Assembly: GCA_027405735.1 (NCBI GenBank)
Contig: JAPEHQ010000013.1
Span: forward strand, 620,001-684,000
Length of the DNA stretch: 64,000 nt
From: Mucor racemosus
Taxonomy: Eukaryota; Mucoromycota; Mucoromycetes; Mucorales; Mucoraceae
Direction of reading: 5' to 3'
Shown piece by piece: positions 47,236 to 57,565 of this stretch. The notes under the pieces are model-generated. The model saw nothing but the letters and a program-made list of their open reading frames with translations. It was not told where the DNA came from and did not search any database. Positions within the stretch are counted from its first letter, which is position 1, and every line of letters starts with the position of its first letter. The translations under genes were made by a program, and so were the position numbers.

Positions 47236-48308
47236 ATGATACAACGGTATTTAGGATTGGCAGCATCATTTTTTGTTTTTGCCTCGTTCATCCTCGAGTT
47301 ATTCGTGATGATCGGTCAGTTATCCAACAAACCTTTCTTAAATCTGATTTATTTCTTGAAAGCGAACAATCCACAATACAATTTAAGCTATGGATTTGGG
47401 CTATGGTAAATTTAAAATACCAAGAGAAACATAAAACAGATCACCTAACAAACAAACAAATATTGTGTAGGACATATTGTCAGGGAACTGATAATGGACC
47501 AGTGCAGAATTGTAGTTCGGCAAGAGCCGCATTTGACTGGTTCACTGCCCCAGGATTTTCTGATATGCTGCCCACATATGCATCGAGCAAGCGTATCCAG
47601 GCTCTATTCTTGGCAATGTTTATTCTTTATTTTATTGCCTTAATTTTCAGTTTTTTATTATGGATTGCTACATTACCTGTCTCACTTTGTTGTTGTACTA
47701 AGAGATTTCGACACAACCCAGGCAATCGACCCATGGATATAACCATGGCATTCATTTGCGGTATAAATTTCTTGATCATATTGGTAGTTTTAATACTGGC
47801 ACTTGTATTAGTCATTACCAGTGTCAAGACGATATCAGGGGCTAGTATTTATTGGAATGGATATGCAGGTAATGCCCTTTGGTTAACTATTGCAGCAGTT
47901 GCATCATTATTTTTAGCCACTATTTGTTATTTATTTAAAGCATGCTGTCATCGTGGAAATTCATTTAATGATGGTAGTAACAGCGGTACCAGAGTTTCCC
48001 CTAATACGAATCACGCTTATAAAAGTCAGCCATTTGATTTGACACCTCATCATCAACCTTATTACTACAACAACAACAATTCGCTCATGATAGCAAATCA
48101 ACAACAACAGCAACAACAGCAACCTACACTTCCTCAGCCATATTTATTACGACAACAACAACCTACTAATAGAAATAATTTGTATCCTCGACAACAACAA
48201 GATGCATCCATCTCGAGTTTATCTCAGCAATATTCTCCAGGATTACAACCTCAATATTTAGCACCTATTTATGGATCTAATGAAAATCTACAACATAATC
48301 ATCATTAG
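47236..48308 (+). CDS. SUR7/PalI-type (claudin-like) tetraspan membrane protein
   Basis: Two exons, 47236-47405 and 47471-48308, join to 335 residues. The first helix is LGLAASFFVFASFILELFVM. Then comes an outer loop with Y-GFGLW, a cysteine pair (W-TYCQGT ... VQNCSSARAAFDW) typical of the Sur7/Rim9/claudin fold, and three further helices (LFLAMFILYFIALIFSFLLW, FLIILVVLILALVLVIT, WLTIAAVASLFLATICYLF). The cytosolic tail is disordered and rich in Gln, Asn, Tyr and Pro. Such proteins mark eisosome/MCC membrane domains (Sur7) or sense pH (PalI/Rim9); I cannot choose between them. A frame without the first exon would begin inside the intron, so the first exon given here is important. Confidence 0.85.
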
Positions 48309-48636
48309 TTTTTAATAAAAAATCGGTACCTGAACCAATCATTTCATGTATTAAGAGGAAATGATGGTTTCCGAAGGTGATACTTGTGATCTTTCAGTCT
48401 AAAACGAGTAATTTATAACGGGGTCATAATATAATGTTCCATACAGAAGTATATATACATATATATTTATATATATAAAAAAGCGAGTAGAGAGAAGAAT
48501 AGTAAAATGATGATTTTTTTTTATTCAAAAAAAAAAAAAGAGCTGGTGTATATATGTAATATGTATCAATGTTGTGCGTGTAAATTATGTACAAATAAAT
48601 TAATTTAAAAAAAAAGGGGAAAAAGAGGGTATCACA
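48309..48636. other. Convergent intergenic spacer
   Basis: Between two gene ends that face each other. AT-rich with A and T runs (48518-48540); likely holds both polyadenylation sites. Nothing else seen. Confidence 0.6.
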
Positions 48637-49461
48637 TTATTCATCTTTTGGGGAGACTAAACCTAATTTACGTTTTTTTGATAATAAAGGTCGCTTATAA
48701 GGATTATAATGAGGAGCATTATTTGATTTTTTATGGGGCTCAATTGAAGATGTGTAAGGAGGCGTTAGAGGCAGAACGAGAGATTGATTTGCTGGTTTTT
48801 GGTTATTAGTTGTAGTAGGAGTACGAGAAGGAGTAGTGATGGGTTTTGTAGTATTAGCTGTAGTTGCTGCTTGGATAATTGGTTCAATTAGCTCTACGAT
48901 TGCTAATGATGTATTCATTGAATGTGATAATAATTGATCTGCATATAACTGAATATCTTCCAATGGTATATATAATTGAAAATCAAGTAAAAATAGCAAC
49001 TCCAACTCGAGTTGATTCAACTCAACCAAAGGAATTCCTCCGACTTTAGCGTACCTACTATTAGCGTAAAAGATATCTGAAGTGAATTTGGATGCAACAA
49101 CGATGCTGTGAAACAACAGTTAGTAAATGTATATTACATGCACCGAATAAGATTTTTTTTTTTACCTAGTAATCAATAATCTATGGATATTATATGAATT
49201 TATAGTAAATCCATCGTCTAATTTTGTCATTCTATCGAAATAAATCAACATGGACAGTAAAGCTTCGTTTGTAAATGGAGCAAATTTATGAATTCTTGTT
49301 AAATAAGATAAAACTGAAATGTTTGGTATAGCTCTTGAATGAAAATAAGTAATTTGAGTTGTTGGTAATTGATTATTGGTAGTCAACATTGAATCAAGTA
49401 AATTTGAGACTATTTTTATCAAATGTTGAATAGGAAAATCAACGATATTCATTATGGCCAT
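48637..49461 (-). CDS. PHO80/PCL-type cyclin
   Basis: Cyclin partner for a Pho85-type kinase. Two exons (49461-49166 and 49105-48637) join to 254 residues; the intron has a TACTAAC branch point. The cyclin box shows TQITYFHSRAIPNISVLSYL, TRIHKFAPFTNEALLSMLIY, FDRMTKLDDGFTINSYNIHR, LLITSIVVASKFTSDIFYAN, RYAKVGGIPLVELNQLELEL and LFLLDFQLYIPLEDIQLYAD. This is the Pho80 pattern (SYL-RI-K, YIDR, HR-LI--V-VA-K--SD-YYSN--YA-VGG-S--ELN-LE--FL-L-DF-L). The C-terminal ~90 residues are Thr/Pro-rich and end in a basic stretch. I chose ATG 49461 (MAIMNIVDF), as upstream codons are hydrophobic UTR. Which kinase or process it serves cannot be told. Confidence 0.9.
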
Positions 49462-49749
49462 GGTGGTTATAAGAGAAAAATGAAAGGCATGTATAATAAA
49501 GAAGAAAGAAAAAGAGTAAAAGAAGCCTTCTTTTATATACACTGTAAAAAAAGAATATGGGGAATTCATTCATTAAAACCCTTTTTTCCAGGCAGTTTAT
49601 TTTAAGCTTATACAAACAATTGTTGCCTCCCGCGTGCCTCACTTTCACACAATTGATTGGATTGACCACAATTCAAACAGAGTGTCGAATTAAAAATTAG
49701 CTCAATTTTTTTCTTGGTGTTTCTTTTTGGTTATTCCCTCCATGGTAGG

Positions 49750-50550
49750 ATGCCTTTAAATTCATTGTTAAAAAGGGAACTACAGCTACAAGAAAAAATA
49801 GACAAATTACAAAAAGAAATAAATCAGTTAGAGAAAAAAGTGGATTATAATAATCAAGATTTAGTATCCAAAAAACTAACAAAAAATGAATTAAAACAAT
49901 TCAAGGCACCAGAGTGGTGTATTCCGATAAAGGCCAATGTTATGACATTTGAGTGGGATGTATGTGTGTGTGTGTGTGTTTTTGCACATATTGTTTTATA
50001 AAACTAAATACCATTTCAGCTTTTAGCAGAAACAACCCAATTCGATGTCATTTTAGCTGATCCACCATGGCAGCTTGCTACTAATACACCTACACGAGGT
50101 GTTGCTATTGCTTATCAACAATTACCAGATATTTGCATTGAAGAATTACCTATACCAAAACTGCAGAAAAATGGATTTCTATTCATGTGGGTAATCAATA
50201 ATAAATATGCAAAAGCATTTGAAATGATGGAAAAATGGGGATACACTTATGTGGATGATATTACCTGGGTTAAACAAACAGTAAATCGACGTATGGCAAA
50301 AGGACATGGATATTACCTTCAACATGCAAAAGAAACATGCCTTGTAGGTAAAAAAGGTCAAGATCCACCCAATTGCAAACATGCAATAGCTTCAGATGTC
50401 ATTTACTCTGAAAGAAGAGGCCAAAGTCAAAAGCCTGAAGAATTATATCAACTGATTGAAGAATTAGTACCAAACGGTAGATATTTAGAAATATTTGGTA
50501 GAAAGAATAATTTGCGTGATTATTGGGTAACAATTGGAAATGAGCTATAA
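49750..50550 (+). CDS. MT-A70 family adenine methyltransferase (METTL3/IME4- or MTA1-like)
   Basis: Transfers methyl from S-adenosylmethionine to the N6 of adenine. Two exons (49750-49959 and 50020-50550) join to 246 residues. The N-terminal coiled coil (RELQLQEKIDKLQKEINQLE) is followed by APEWCIPIKANVMTFEWD. The catalytic domain has FDVILADPPW (the DPPW active site), ATNTPTRGVAIAYQQLP, NGFLFMWVINNKYAKAFEMM, EKWGYTYVDDITWVKQTVNR, GYYLQHAKETCLVGKKG, SQKPEELYQLIEELVPNG and LEIFGRKNNLRDYWVTIGNE. The C-terminus is METTL3-like, but the protein lacks the CCCH zinc-finger part and is less than half the size of METTL3. The short form with a coiled coil recalls MTA1/AMT1, the DNA 6mA enzyme of ciliates and early-diverging fungi. 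The intron contains a (TG)n run. Confidence 0.9.
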
Positions 50551-50580
50551 GCCTTTATTTCTTTTTTTTTTTTCATTTTA

Positions 50581-50898
50581 TCAGGAATACATAATACGTT
50601 GATAATAAAGACGAACAGCTGTAACTTGTGCCATTAATTGATTATGCTTTTCATTGCATTTGTCAATATAGTTCATTACTCGCATTAACCTTTGAGATCT
50701 CTGTTGACTTTTGATAGGATCATAAATGTAACCTCCAGTTATTTCGGCTAAACTAATATGAATTACTTCTGGGCTGTCTGATTGATGTAATGGTGGTGGT
50801 GGCGCTTCTACATCGACAAGTTTGATTAAATCATCTTGCGATTGTTGTGGTATAGATTGTGGTGTATAAGTTTGATTTGATGATTGGTTTGACATCAT
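50581..50898 (-). CDS. Small hypothetical protein, tail to tail with the methyltransferase
   Basis: Single exon, about 105 residues. Glutamine-rich head (MMSNQSSNQTYTPQSIPQQS), then LVDVEAPPPPLHQSDSPEVI, HISLAEITGGYIYDPIKSQQ and a helical end RLMRVMNYIDKCNEKHNQLM, AQVTAVRLYYQRIM. The structured C-terminal half and single ATG make a real gene likely. I find no family. Only 30 bases separate its stop from the stop of the methyltransferase gene. A further 14 in-frame codons upstream (start at 50928) are hydrophobic and probably untranslated. Confidence 0.55.
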   Translation of the reverse strand: MMSNQSSNQTYTPQSIPQQSQDDLIKLVDVEAPPPPLHQSDSPEVIHISLAEITGGYIYDPIKSQQRSQRLMRVMNYIDKCNEKHNQLMAQVTAVRLYYQRIMYS

Positions 50899-51055
50899 TT
50901 TTAAGCAAAACAAGAGCAAAAAGAGCACTTATTTAATCAAACAGTTTCGTACAAAAAAGGGGGTCTCTATATACGGTATATGTATATATATATATCCATC
51001 AAATTTTACATACAGGAAAGTGACCCGTTTAAATAAATTTTTATTAAAATAGCTA

Positions 51056-51460
51056 TTATTGATTATGATAAACTGGTGGTGGTGATTTTGGTAATAATGT
51101 AGTACTTGTAGTATTATTGTATTTAGTGATAAGATCATCATCTACTGTAATACTTATAGTAGACATACTTTTATTTTGACTAGTCAATAATGGTTTATTA
51201 TTACCATGATAAAGCATGGGTGTTGATGATCTACGTCGTCGACTATCAAAAGAAAGGCTTTCACTATTCTTCAATGCAATCATATGATCTGGGCTGTCAA
51301 TCATTATAAAATCATGCCATAAATGCTGATCTCTCTGTTTAGTAAAATAACTTCGTTTCTTGTATAGAATTATAATTAATGAAATAATAATAATAGATAG
51401 TAATACAGTTAAAATAATGAATAAGGCTTCTTCTGTAGGATTTAAATGAATAATTGCCAT
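51056..51460 (-). CDS. Single-pass membrane protein with C-terminal PPxY motif
   Basis: Single exon, 134 residues. Short outer N-terminus (MAIIHLNPTEEALF), one transmembrane helix (ILTVLLSIIIISLIIILYKK) and a cytosolic tail with WHDFIMIDSPDHMIALKNSE, an arginine cluster SRRRRSSTPML (basophilic-kinase-like site) and the extreme C-terminus LLPKSPPPVYHNQ. PPVY is a canonical PPxY ligand for WW domains of Rsp5/NEDD4-type ubiquitin ligases. Fungal adaptors of Rsp5 are often small single-pass proteins of this shape (as Bsd2, Tre1 or Ear1 in principle), so an adaptor role is a fair guess but only inference. No named family recognised. Confidence 0.65.
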   Translation of the reverse strand: MAIIHLNPTEEALFIILTVLLSIIIISLIIILYKKRSYFTKQRDQHLWHDFIMIDSPDHMIALKNSESLSFDSRRRRSSTPMLYHGNNKPLLTSQNKSMSTISITVDDDLITKYNNTTSTTLLPKSPPPVYHNQ

Positions 51461-51938
51461 ATTTTAAGAATAGCAATACAGGAAAGAAAGAAATGTATAA
51501 AAAGATCAACTTGTAAAAAGACTAGACAATATATTAATGTTGTCAGATGAATACATATGCTCAGAGCCAACAAACTTATTGCTGACAGGAGAACATTTAC
51601 TGTATACATCTCCTTAAATTTGTGTAGTATATCTCCCCCCCCCCCTCTTTAGATGATCCTATATATCCTCTTTTTTTTTTTTTTTTTCATTATGCATCAC
51701 ATACAGATATACTTATCAAATATATTTATGCATCTAATATTCTAATGCCAATGCTCCTTTGTATATATATATACATACAAAACTCCTTTTATGCCGTTCC
51801 TCGCCCTGATTGCTAACATACATTTCCGAGGAATAAAATTATCCAACATGTTTCCCCGTCTAAAATCCAAAATCAATTGAAAACTCATTTATTTTGTGGT
51901 ATCTTTTTTTTTTCTGCCAAGCTAATTAATAGAATATT
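51461..51938. other. Intergenic with C12 and poly-T runs
   Basis: Contains a run of about 12 C (51634-51645), very unusual in this AT-rich DNA, and a T run soon after (51671-51687). No gene seen. Confidence 0.6.
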
Positions 51939-52303
51939 TTAAAGATAAACACCAGCTGCGTTGGAAGCAAAAATGGTACCAAATCCAAGAAGAATAGATG
52001 CTACGGCAGCAGTTTGAAGTTGTTGAAGAAGAGGTGTCTTATTTCCTTGACTATTATTAAACAGAAACAGGTATTAGTGTTATGCATTTCGTTACCATGG
52101 TAACATATATATTTTTACATGATAAAAGTTCCAGCTGCCAAGAGACCAGCAGCGATGGTAACCAAGGTAACTACTGGATATGCAAAAGCAGGAATAGGTG
52201 CACTAATAGGGGAACCAGCCATCCAGTCGTCCTATTTTTCATGGTGTTAATCAAAATCAATCAATAAATTTGAATATATCATCAAACTTACGAGTGCAGT
52301 CAT
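51939..52303 (-). CDS. OST5: Oligosaccharyltransferase subunit OST5/TMEM258
   Basis: Small membrane subunit of the ER oligosaccharyltransferase, which adds N-glycans to nascent proteins. Three exons (52303-52292, 52231-52119, 52050-51939) join to 78 residues; none is long enough to stand out as an open frame. The protein begins MTALDDWMAGSPISAPIPAF, has helix one YPVVTLVTIAAGLLAAGTFI, a loop QGNKTPLLQQL and helix two AAVASILLGFGTIFASNAAG, ending VYL. This matches TMEM258 in plan and motif (P-VFP-LT, ...VASLFMGFG...VGIYV). The first exon is only 12 nt (MTAL). Divergent with MIM1 across 195 bases. Confidence 0.88.
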
Positions 52304-52498
52304 TTTGGATAATGTTATATATGATAAAAGAGACAAATGAAATCAAGACGTGTAATGAAATGTTATATATATTTCGTTAATAAACCGTGATATGATTGGA
52401 TGATAATCTATAAACCCTCTGACGTTTTAATAATTCCAAACATTTCACGAGATTCTCAACTCCAATTCACACCTCTTTTTTTGCCAATAAACAAAACA
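52304..52498. promoter_or_regulatory. Divergent promoter between OST5 and MIM1
   Basis: The 195 bases between the two start codons must contain both transcription starts. AT-rich; a CCGTGATATGATTGGATGATAA stretch shortened here as CCGTGATATGATTGG marks the middle. No motif that I would name. Confidence 0.55.
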
Positions 52499-52819
52499 AT
52501 GTCAGCCTCAGTAAAATCTAATAATACCGGAGCACTTATTCAACGTGAAGCTTGGTATCGCAACCCTACCGTTATTTGGATTCTCAAGGCAGCAGCTATT
52601 AATTTCGTATTGCCCTTTTTCAACGGTGTCATGCTTGGCTTTGGTGAAATTTTAGCAAATGAGGTTATTTTTAAATATGGTTGGTTTGGCTACGCTAGAC
52701 CTCAATTAGGTATCAATGCTATTCCTGCAAGCGCAACAAAGGATTTTAGAAAATCCATCGAAACACAAATCAAACACGAACAAAAGAAGGAAAAGGATGA
52801 GCTTTTACTTTTAGATTAA
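52499..52819 (+). CDS. MIM1: Mitochondrial outer-membrane insertion factor MIM1/TOM13
   Basis: Mim1 helps insert helical proteins into the mitochondrial outer membrane and supports TOM assembly. Single exon, 106 residues. The conserved core is GALIQREAWYRNPTVIWILK, AAAINFVLPFFNGVMLGFGE and ILANEVIFKYGWFGYARPQL, with one transmembrane helix containing glycine-spaced positions (F-NG-MLGFGE), as required for Mim1 self-assembly. The C-terminus is charged (QIKHEQKKEKDELLLLD). The ATG at 52499 gives MSASVKSNN; an in-frame upstream ATG at 52400 would add 33 residues with no family likeness. Confidence 0.9.
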   Translation: MSASVKSNNTGALIQREAWYRNPTVIWILKAAAINFVLPFFNGVMLGFGEILANEVIFKYGWFGYARPQLGINAIPASATKDFRKSIETQIKHEQKKEKDELLLLD

Positions 52820-53849
52820 ATACAATCAAAATAATCTGGAACACGCTATTTGTATAGATTTTTATACCTTTTTCTTTAAAATAAATAAACTGCATGTATA
52901 CTTTAAATATAATTATATTAGGGTGAAAAAGGAGTCTAATGCATTTATTGAACATGTTATTTTCATTAAATATATTAATGCGATTACCACATTGATGACA
53001 AAGGAAGCGTAGCAGTGGCGCTTTTCTTTTTTATCCCGATACGGCGACGCTCGGTTTATCTTTGATTAACACCTTATTTTGATAACTATTTCGTAGATGC
53101 ATGTTGCTCGTTAGTTAATACTGTTGTACTATTGTACAAGTTTAAAATTAGCCCACAATTGCTAAATATCATCGATAATAGTAGCAGAAATTCAACAAAA
53201 ATCTGAGAACAAAAATCTATAGCACAATTTTAAAGATTTTTTTCGACTGATTTTAATGCGATATTTAGATTTTCTACACATGGATGCATTTTGTAGCATA
53301 TTAAAAGTATTCTAGTATTTTTTAGGTGTAAAAAAATATATTATATTTGATATTTGGAGTAGAAACTTAATGGATATGATATTATTGCATAAAATAACAG
53401 AAACAACTTTTTAAAAGCCGATGATTTCGGTTTAAAGACGAATTTACGTACTTTCTTGAAATTGACATCGATATCAGCACTTGATTTCTTTAATTTTAGT
53501 TTAAAAGCTATGTTACAGTCTCTTTATGTTAATTGTTAGAATGAATTTCATATCGAAAGAGTAAAATCACTATTTCAATAAGAAGAAAATGCATTTTTCA
53601 TGCTCCTTTACTAATGAATATGCATACGTACATTTATATAAAGATTAAGATCTTCCTTCGTGGTTTACAGTAACTATTATATCTCAGTAATTTAAATAAT
53701 TATGCATCATTATTAAGCATTATCAATATTAAAGTTTTGATTATTTATGTCTCCATAAATGTATGCAGATCTTAAAAGGACGCTAGAATATATTATTATA
53801 AAAAGCATCTTTGATTCTTTTATTTATTGAATTAATTTTTGCTAATCTT
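52820..53849. other. Intergenic, no gene supported
   Basis: AT-rich spacer between MIM1 and the glycosyltransferase gene. A frame at 52770-52955 (minus) overlaps the MIM1 end and lacks motifs. No repeat shared with elsewhere in the window was noticed. Confidence 0.5.
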
Positions 53850-55625
53850 ATGAAACTACCATCACCATTAGCTTTACTAATATCAAGTTGCGCTTTTCTC
53901 TTCAGTCACGCGTCATGCAATACGGATCAAGTAACTGAAGCGTTGCAAACATTCAAACAACCAAAAAACATTGCTTTTAATGTATTTGGTGGTGGATCAT
54001 CTCATGCAAACTGGGTTTTATCAATTGTAGAGGAACTCTCAATGAGAGGACACTTTACACTGTTTATTACAAAAGTATGTCCTTTGATTTGATATTCATA
54101 TTACACGATTAGTTTATAAACTTATTTATATACAGGATAGCCATGAAAAATTTGGAAAGAACTTTCCTTCCATTGAAACAATTTCATTAGGTGATGACTC
54201 CAAAAATATAAAATCATTCAAGGGGCTTACGGAAAATATCAGACAATCATCATTAGCATCTGCAACTGAAGCTATTTTAAAAGTAACAGAGTCAACATTT
54301 GAAGAAGGTAATATTAAAAATACAAGTCGACGCACATATAAGCTAATATTCACTTGTTTTTAGATTATCGAGATACTTTAGAGCTATTCAAGTCAAGGAA
54401 CATAGATGTTGTAATCTGTGATCATTTTAGCATTAGCTGTCAAGAAGCTTGCACAACACTCAAGATACCATTCCTTGTAACATCGAGTGTCGGTGTAAGC
54501 CCTGATACCTCAGCACCCTACATCAACAGCAATGCCTTATTTCTCAGGGTCCCATCTATTCTTGAAATGACATTTTATGAACGTATTTACGACATATTTA
54601 TCGTCCCCATCAAAGTATTCAAGAGATCGTACAAGCTAATCAGACAACAAAAGCAGAAATTCCTTTCTTTGGGTATAAAAGATCCAGTTTATCCACCTGA
54701 AGCGAGATGGAAAAACTCTATTAAAATGTTCAATACTGCATTCGGCTTTGAACCAGCTAGGCCATTGGGTCCTCTTGTAGAATTCATCGGCCCAATCATC
54801 CCAAAGACAACCGTGAGTGTGTTGACTAAAGGTTTGGACCATTTCTATACGAGCCATCAACGAGTTGCATATGTTGCATTCGGACAGCACGCGGTATCCA
54901 CTGAGAGTGAAATAACAGTGCTTTTAGCTGGATTATTGGAAGCTTATGAAGTTGGGGAGATTGATGGGATTATTTGGTCTACGCGAGGTTTAGGGGAAAT
55001 CTTTCCTGCGAAATTAGTTACTCAATCTAACACAACATACGAGGTGGATGAGTTCTTTAAACAAGGCGAAAACAGTGATATCGTATTTCTAGATTGGGCA
55101 CCACAAACAGCAATTCTACAACACACTTCCACAATCATGTTTATTACACATGCTGGTGCAGGCTCTTTACACGAGGGATTGCACGCTGGTAAACGCCTGG
55201 TCTTTTTCCCATTTTTTGCTGATCAACCTGTTAATTCCCGTTTGGCAGAGAAATTTGGGTTAGGTCTCAAGGTGGATTATTTAGGAACTCGAGAGGAAGC
55301 TGCAAAGGTAATTCAACGTGTAGCAAAAGATGAGGATGGTTATTTTCAAGCAAATGTCAATAGATTTCAAGCATTAGTTCAAATTAAAAGTAAATCAGGT
55401 GTGAATAGAGGTGCAGATCTGGTGGAAGAAGTTGTGTTTATGCATCAGAACACTGTGCTTCATCATCGTAGAGATGTAAAACATGATTTGCCATTCTTTA
55501 AAGCATATAATTTGGATGTGTGTGTATTTGCTTTAGCAACAATAGGTTTGTCATTATGTGCAGTTCTGTGCTTGTTGAACTCCTGGTTCAAAAGAGATCA
55601 TTTTAAAAAACTTAAAAGTCAATGA
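53850..55625 (+). CDS. UDP-glycosyltransferase, GT1 family, ER type I membrane protein
   Basis: Transfers a sugar from a UDP-sugar to a lipid or other acceptor. Three exons (53850-54074, 54136-54307, 54364-55625) join to 552 residues. Signal peptide LPSPLALLISSCAFLFSHAS; N-terminal acceptor half with NIAFNVFGGGSSHANWVLSI and VVICDHFSISCQEACTTLKI. The donor-binding half carries the UGT signature: VAYVAFGQHAVSTESEI, FLDWAPQTAILQHTSTIMFI, THAGAGSLHEGLHAGKRLVF and FPFFADQPVNSRLAEKFGLG. The tail has a transmembrane helix (VFALATIGLSLCAVLCLLNS) and lysines at the end (KRDHFKKLKSQ), as in animal-type ER UGTs. An in-frame ATG at 53811 adds 13 residues; I prefer 53850, at the signal peptide. Acceptor unknown; sterols or sphingolipids are possible. 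Confidence 0.92.
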
Positions 55626-57565
55626 ATATATTTAAATGGTATATACACTGAATCCAAATAGTCCTATAAACTCCTAATGTAGCCATATTTTTTGATATTT
55701 TTAATGAAAGTATTTAAACCGGAATTTTATTATATATAATGACAGTGGTATAGATGCAATCTATTGTTTTTTCTTGAAAACTGGGTTTTACTTTTCATCG
55801 CTGCTATACTTTTTGTTTTCACTAAATAACACCAAGAAAAAATTATATGTCAATGTACCTGAGATGTTCAGCTTTAATTCAAAAATAAGTGTCCGGAAAT
55901 ATCCTACTTTTTACAGTTGGTATTAATTTTTCAGTGCTAAGGTTTCAGATTTTTACGCGTATTTCACTGCTAATGGATTGAAAACTTCGAGGCTTCATAT
56001 CTCTAGAAATAATTAAGCTATACTAACACTTTTTAATAATAAAACTTACTTATTTTAAAGTGCTTTATAACATATTTTAATATAAAAAAATTCTGAGGAC
56101 TTTTATTTTTTTTCATTTTTTTGGCATTTCTATAGTAGATTTCAAAATATTGGATAAATTGTGCAACATTTTTTTTGCATTCATGTCATTAAGCTCGTTG
56201 AGCTCTCTTGGACCTAATATAGAGCTTTTCAAAATATTGATTTTTCGTGGAGATATCCTAAAAAATGTGTACAAAAAGGTACTTCCATTTCTAGCTTCCA
56301 TTTTTCCCTTATATACCCTCATCCTAAATTCTGAATCTAAAAAAATTTTGGATAAAATCACGTTTTCTCTACGAAAAATGTAGCTAAAAGGTTTTGCAAT
56401 AGCTCGATTGATAGATAGTTTTTTTGCGCATTATTCCAATTACTTATATTTTAAATATGTTTATAAAAATTAATGTGTATCTTTAAAAAACCTCCAAAAT
56501 TTCAATTGCATTTTACACAAAATTTAATGTGAAATGTTTGTCTGAATTTTATTTAGATGGATGCAGAATCCAAAATTGTACAAAAGCTATTTAATATGCT
56601 AGGTAGACTTACTTTTCAGTTCATGAGCCATTAAACGATTCTGTTTTTTTTAATCATTTTTCATTCATTTCAACAAATAAATTTTGGAGCCCCGTGATCA
56701 TAGGTTTTTAGCTGTGCTAGCTGTGATAAGAACTATTATTTTAATTATCTCGATGAAAAATCAATATTTTTGGCTGAAGTAAAAAATTCAGAGTAGCTTA
56801 GAGTTGGATCTATCTTGTAAATACAAAACATTAATACCTCAATTTAGGTGCTCAATTTTTAATTATCAATTTTAGAACAATCTTGGTCAATTTTGGTCAA
56901 TGTCTGGCTAGTGCACTTATTTTCCGATATTAATATTTCTATTTCCCGAGAGAGATCAGTGGCCTATAGAGTGAAGGTACATCTTCTTTAAAGATTTTAC
57001 GAAATTTGACTTAATATTGTATGAAAACATTCGAAAATCGTTTAAAGCCCATCTGAAATCTATTTTTTACAACCGCAAAAAATCCTTAACCGAAGCCCTC
57101 ATATCTCAGCAAATTTTGATATTAATAACTTCAAACTTTACATAAAAGTAGGAACGCATCTTTGACACGCTGATCTTAAAGTGAGAGTTATACATATGAC
57201 ATATGTAGATAACAATTATTTCCAATACAATAAAATAAAGACTATAAGTGATTAGGGGGCGTCAATCTCAAAATATCAAATTATTCGTTTTATGATTGAT
57301 TTAAAATAAAATGAATAAATTGAAATACATCTACCACTTTTTAAAAGTAGATCCTAAAGTATATTCGTTAATTCGTATATGGTTGGTCAAAAACCAGACC
57401 ACGTTCCTCATTGCCACAGCCTGTTATACTTCCATAATGTTGAAAAAATACAATTAGTTTTTGTCTAGTTTTATATCATATAACATCTTAATCCTGGTTA
57501 GAACTCGTACAAGGCAAAGAATATTTAATTCTTTAAAAAAGCATTGAAAAACGCATAGAAATCAG
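55626..57565. repeat. Intergenic with a 640-bp dispersed repeat (copy 2)
   Basis: The segment 56185-56840 matches 36230-36880 in the same orientation (CTCGTTGAGCTCT, TTCTCTACGAAAAATGTAG, TCAATATTTTTGGCT). Flanking sequence is AT-rich and non-coding. No gene supported. Confidence 0.75.
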
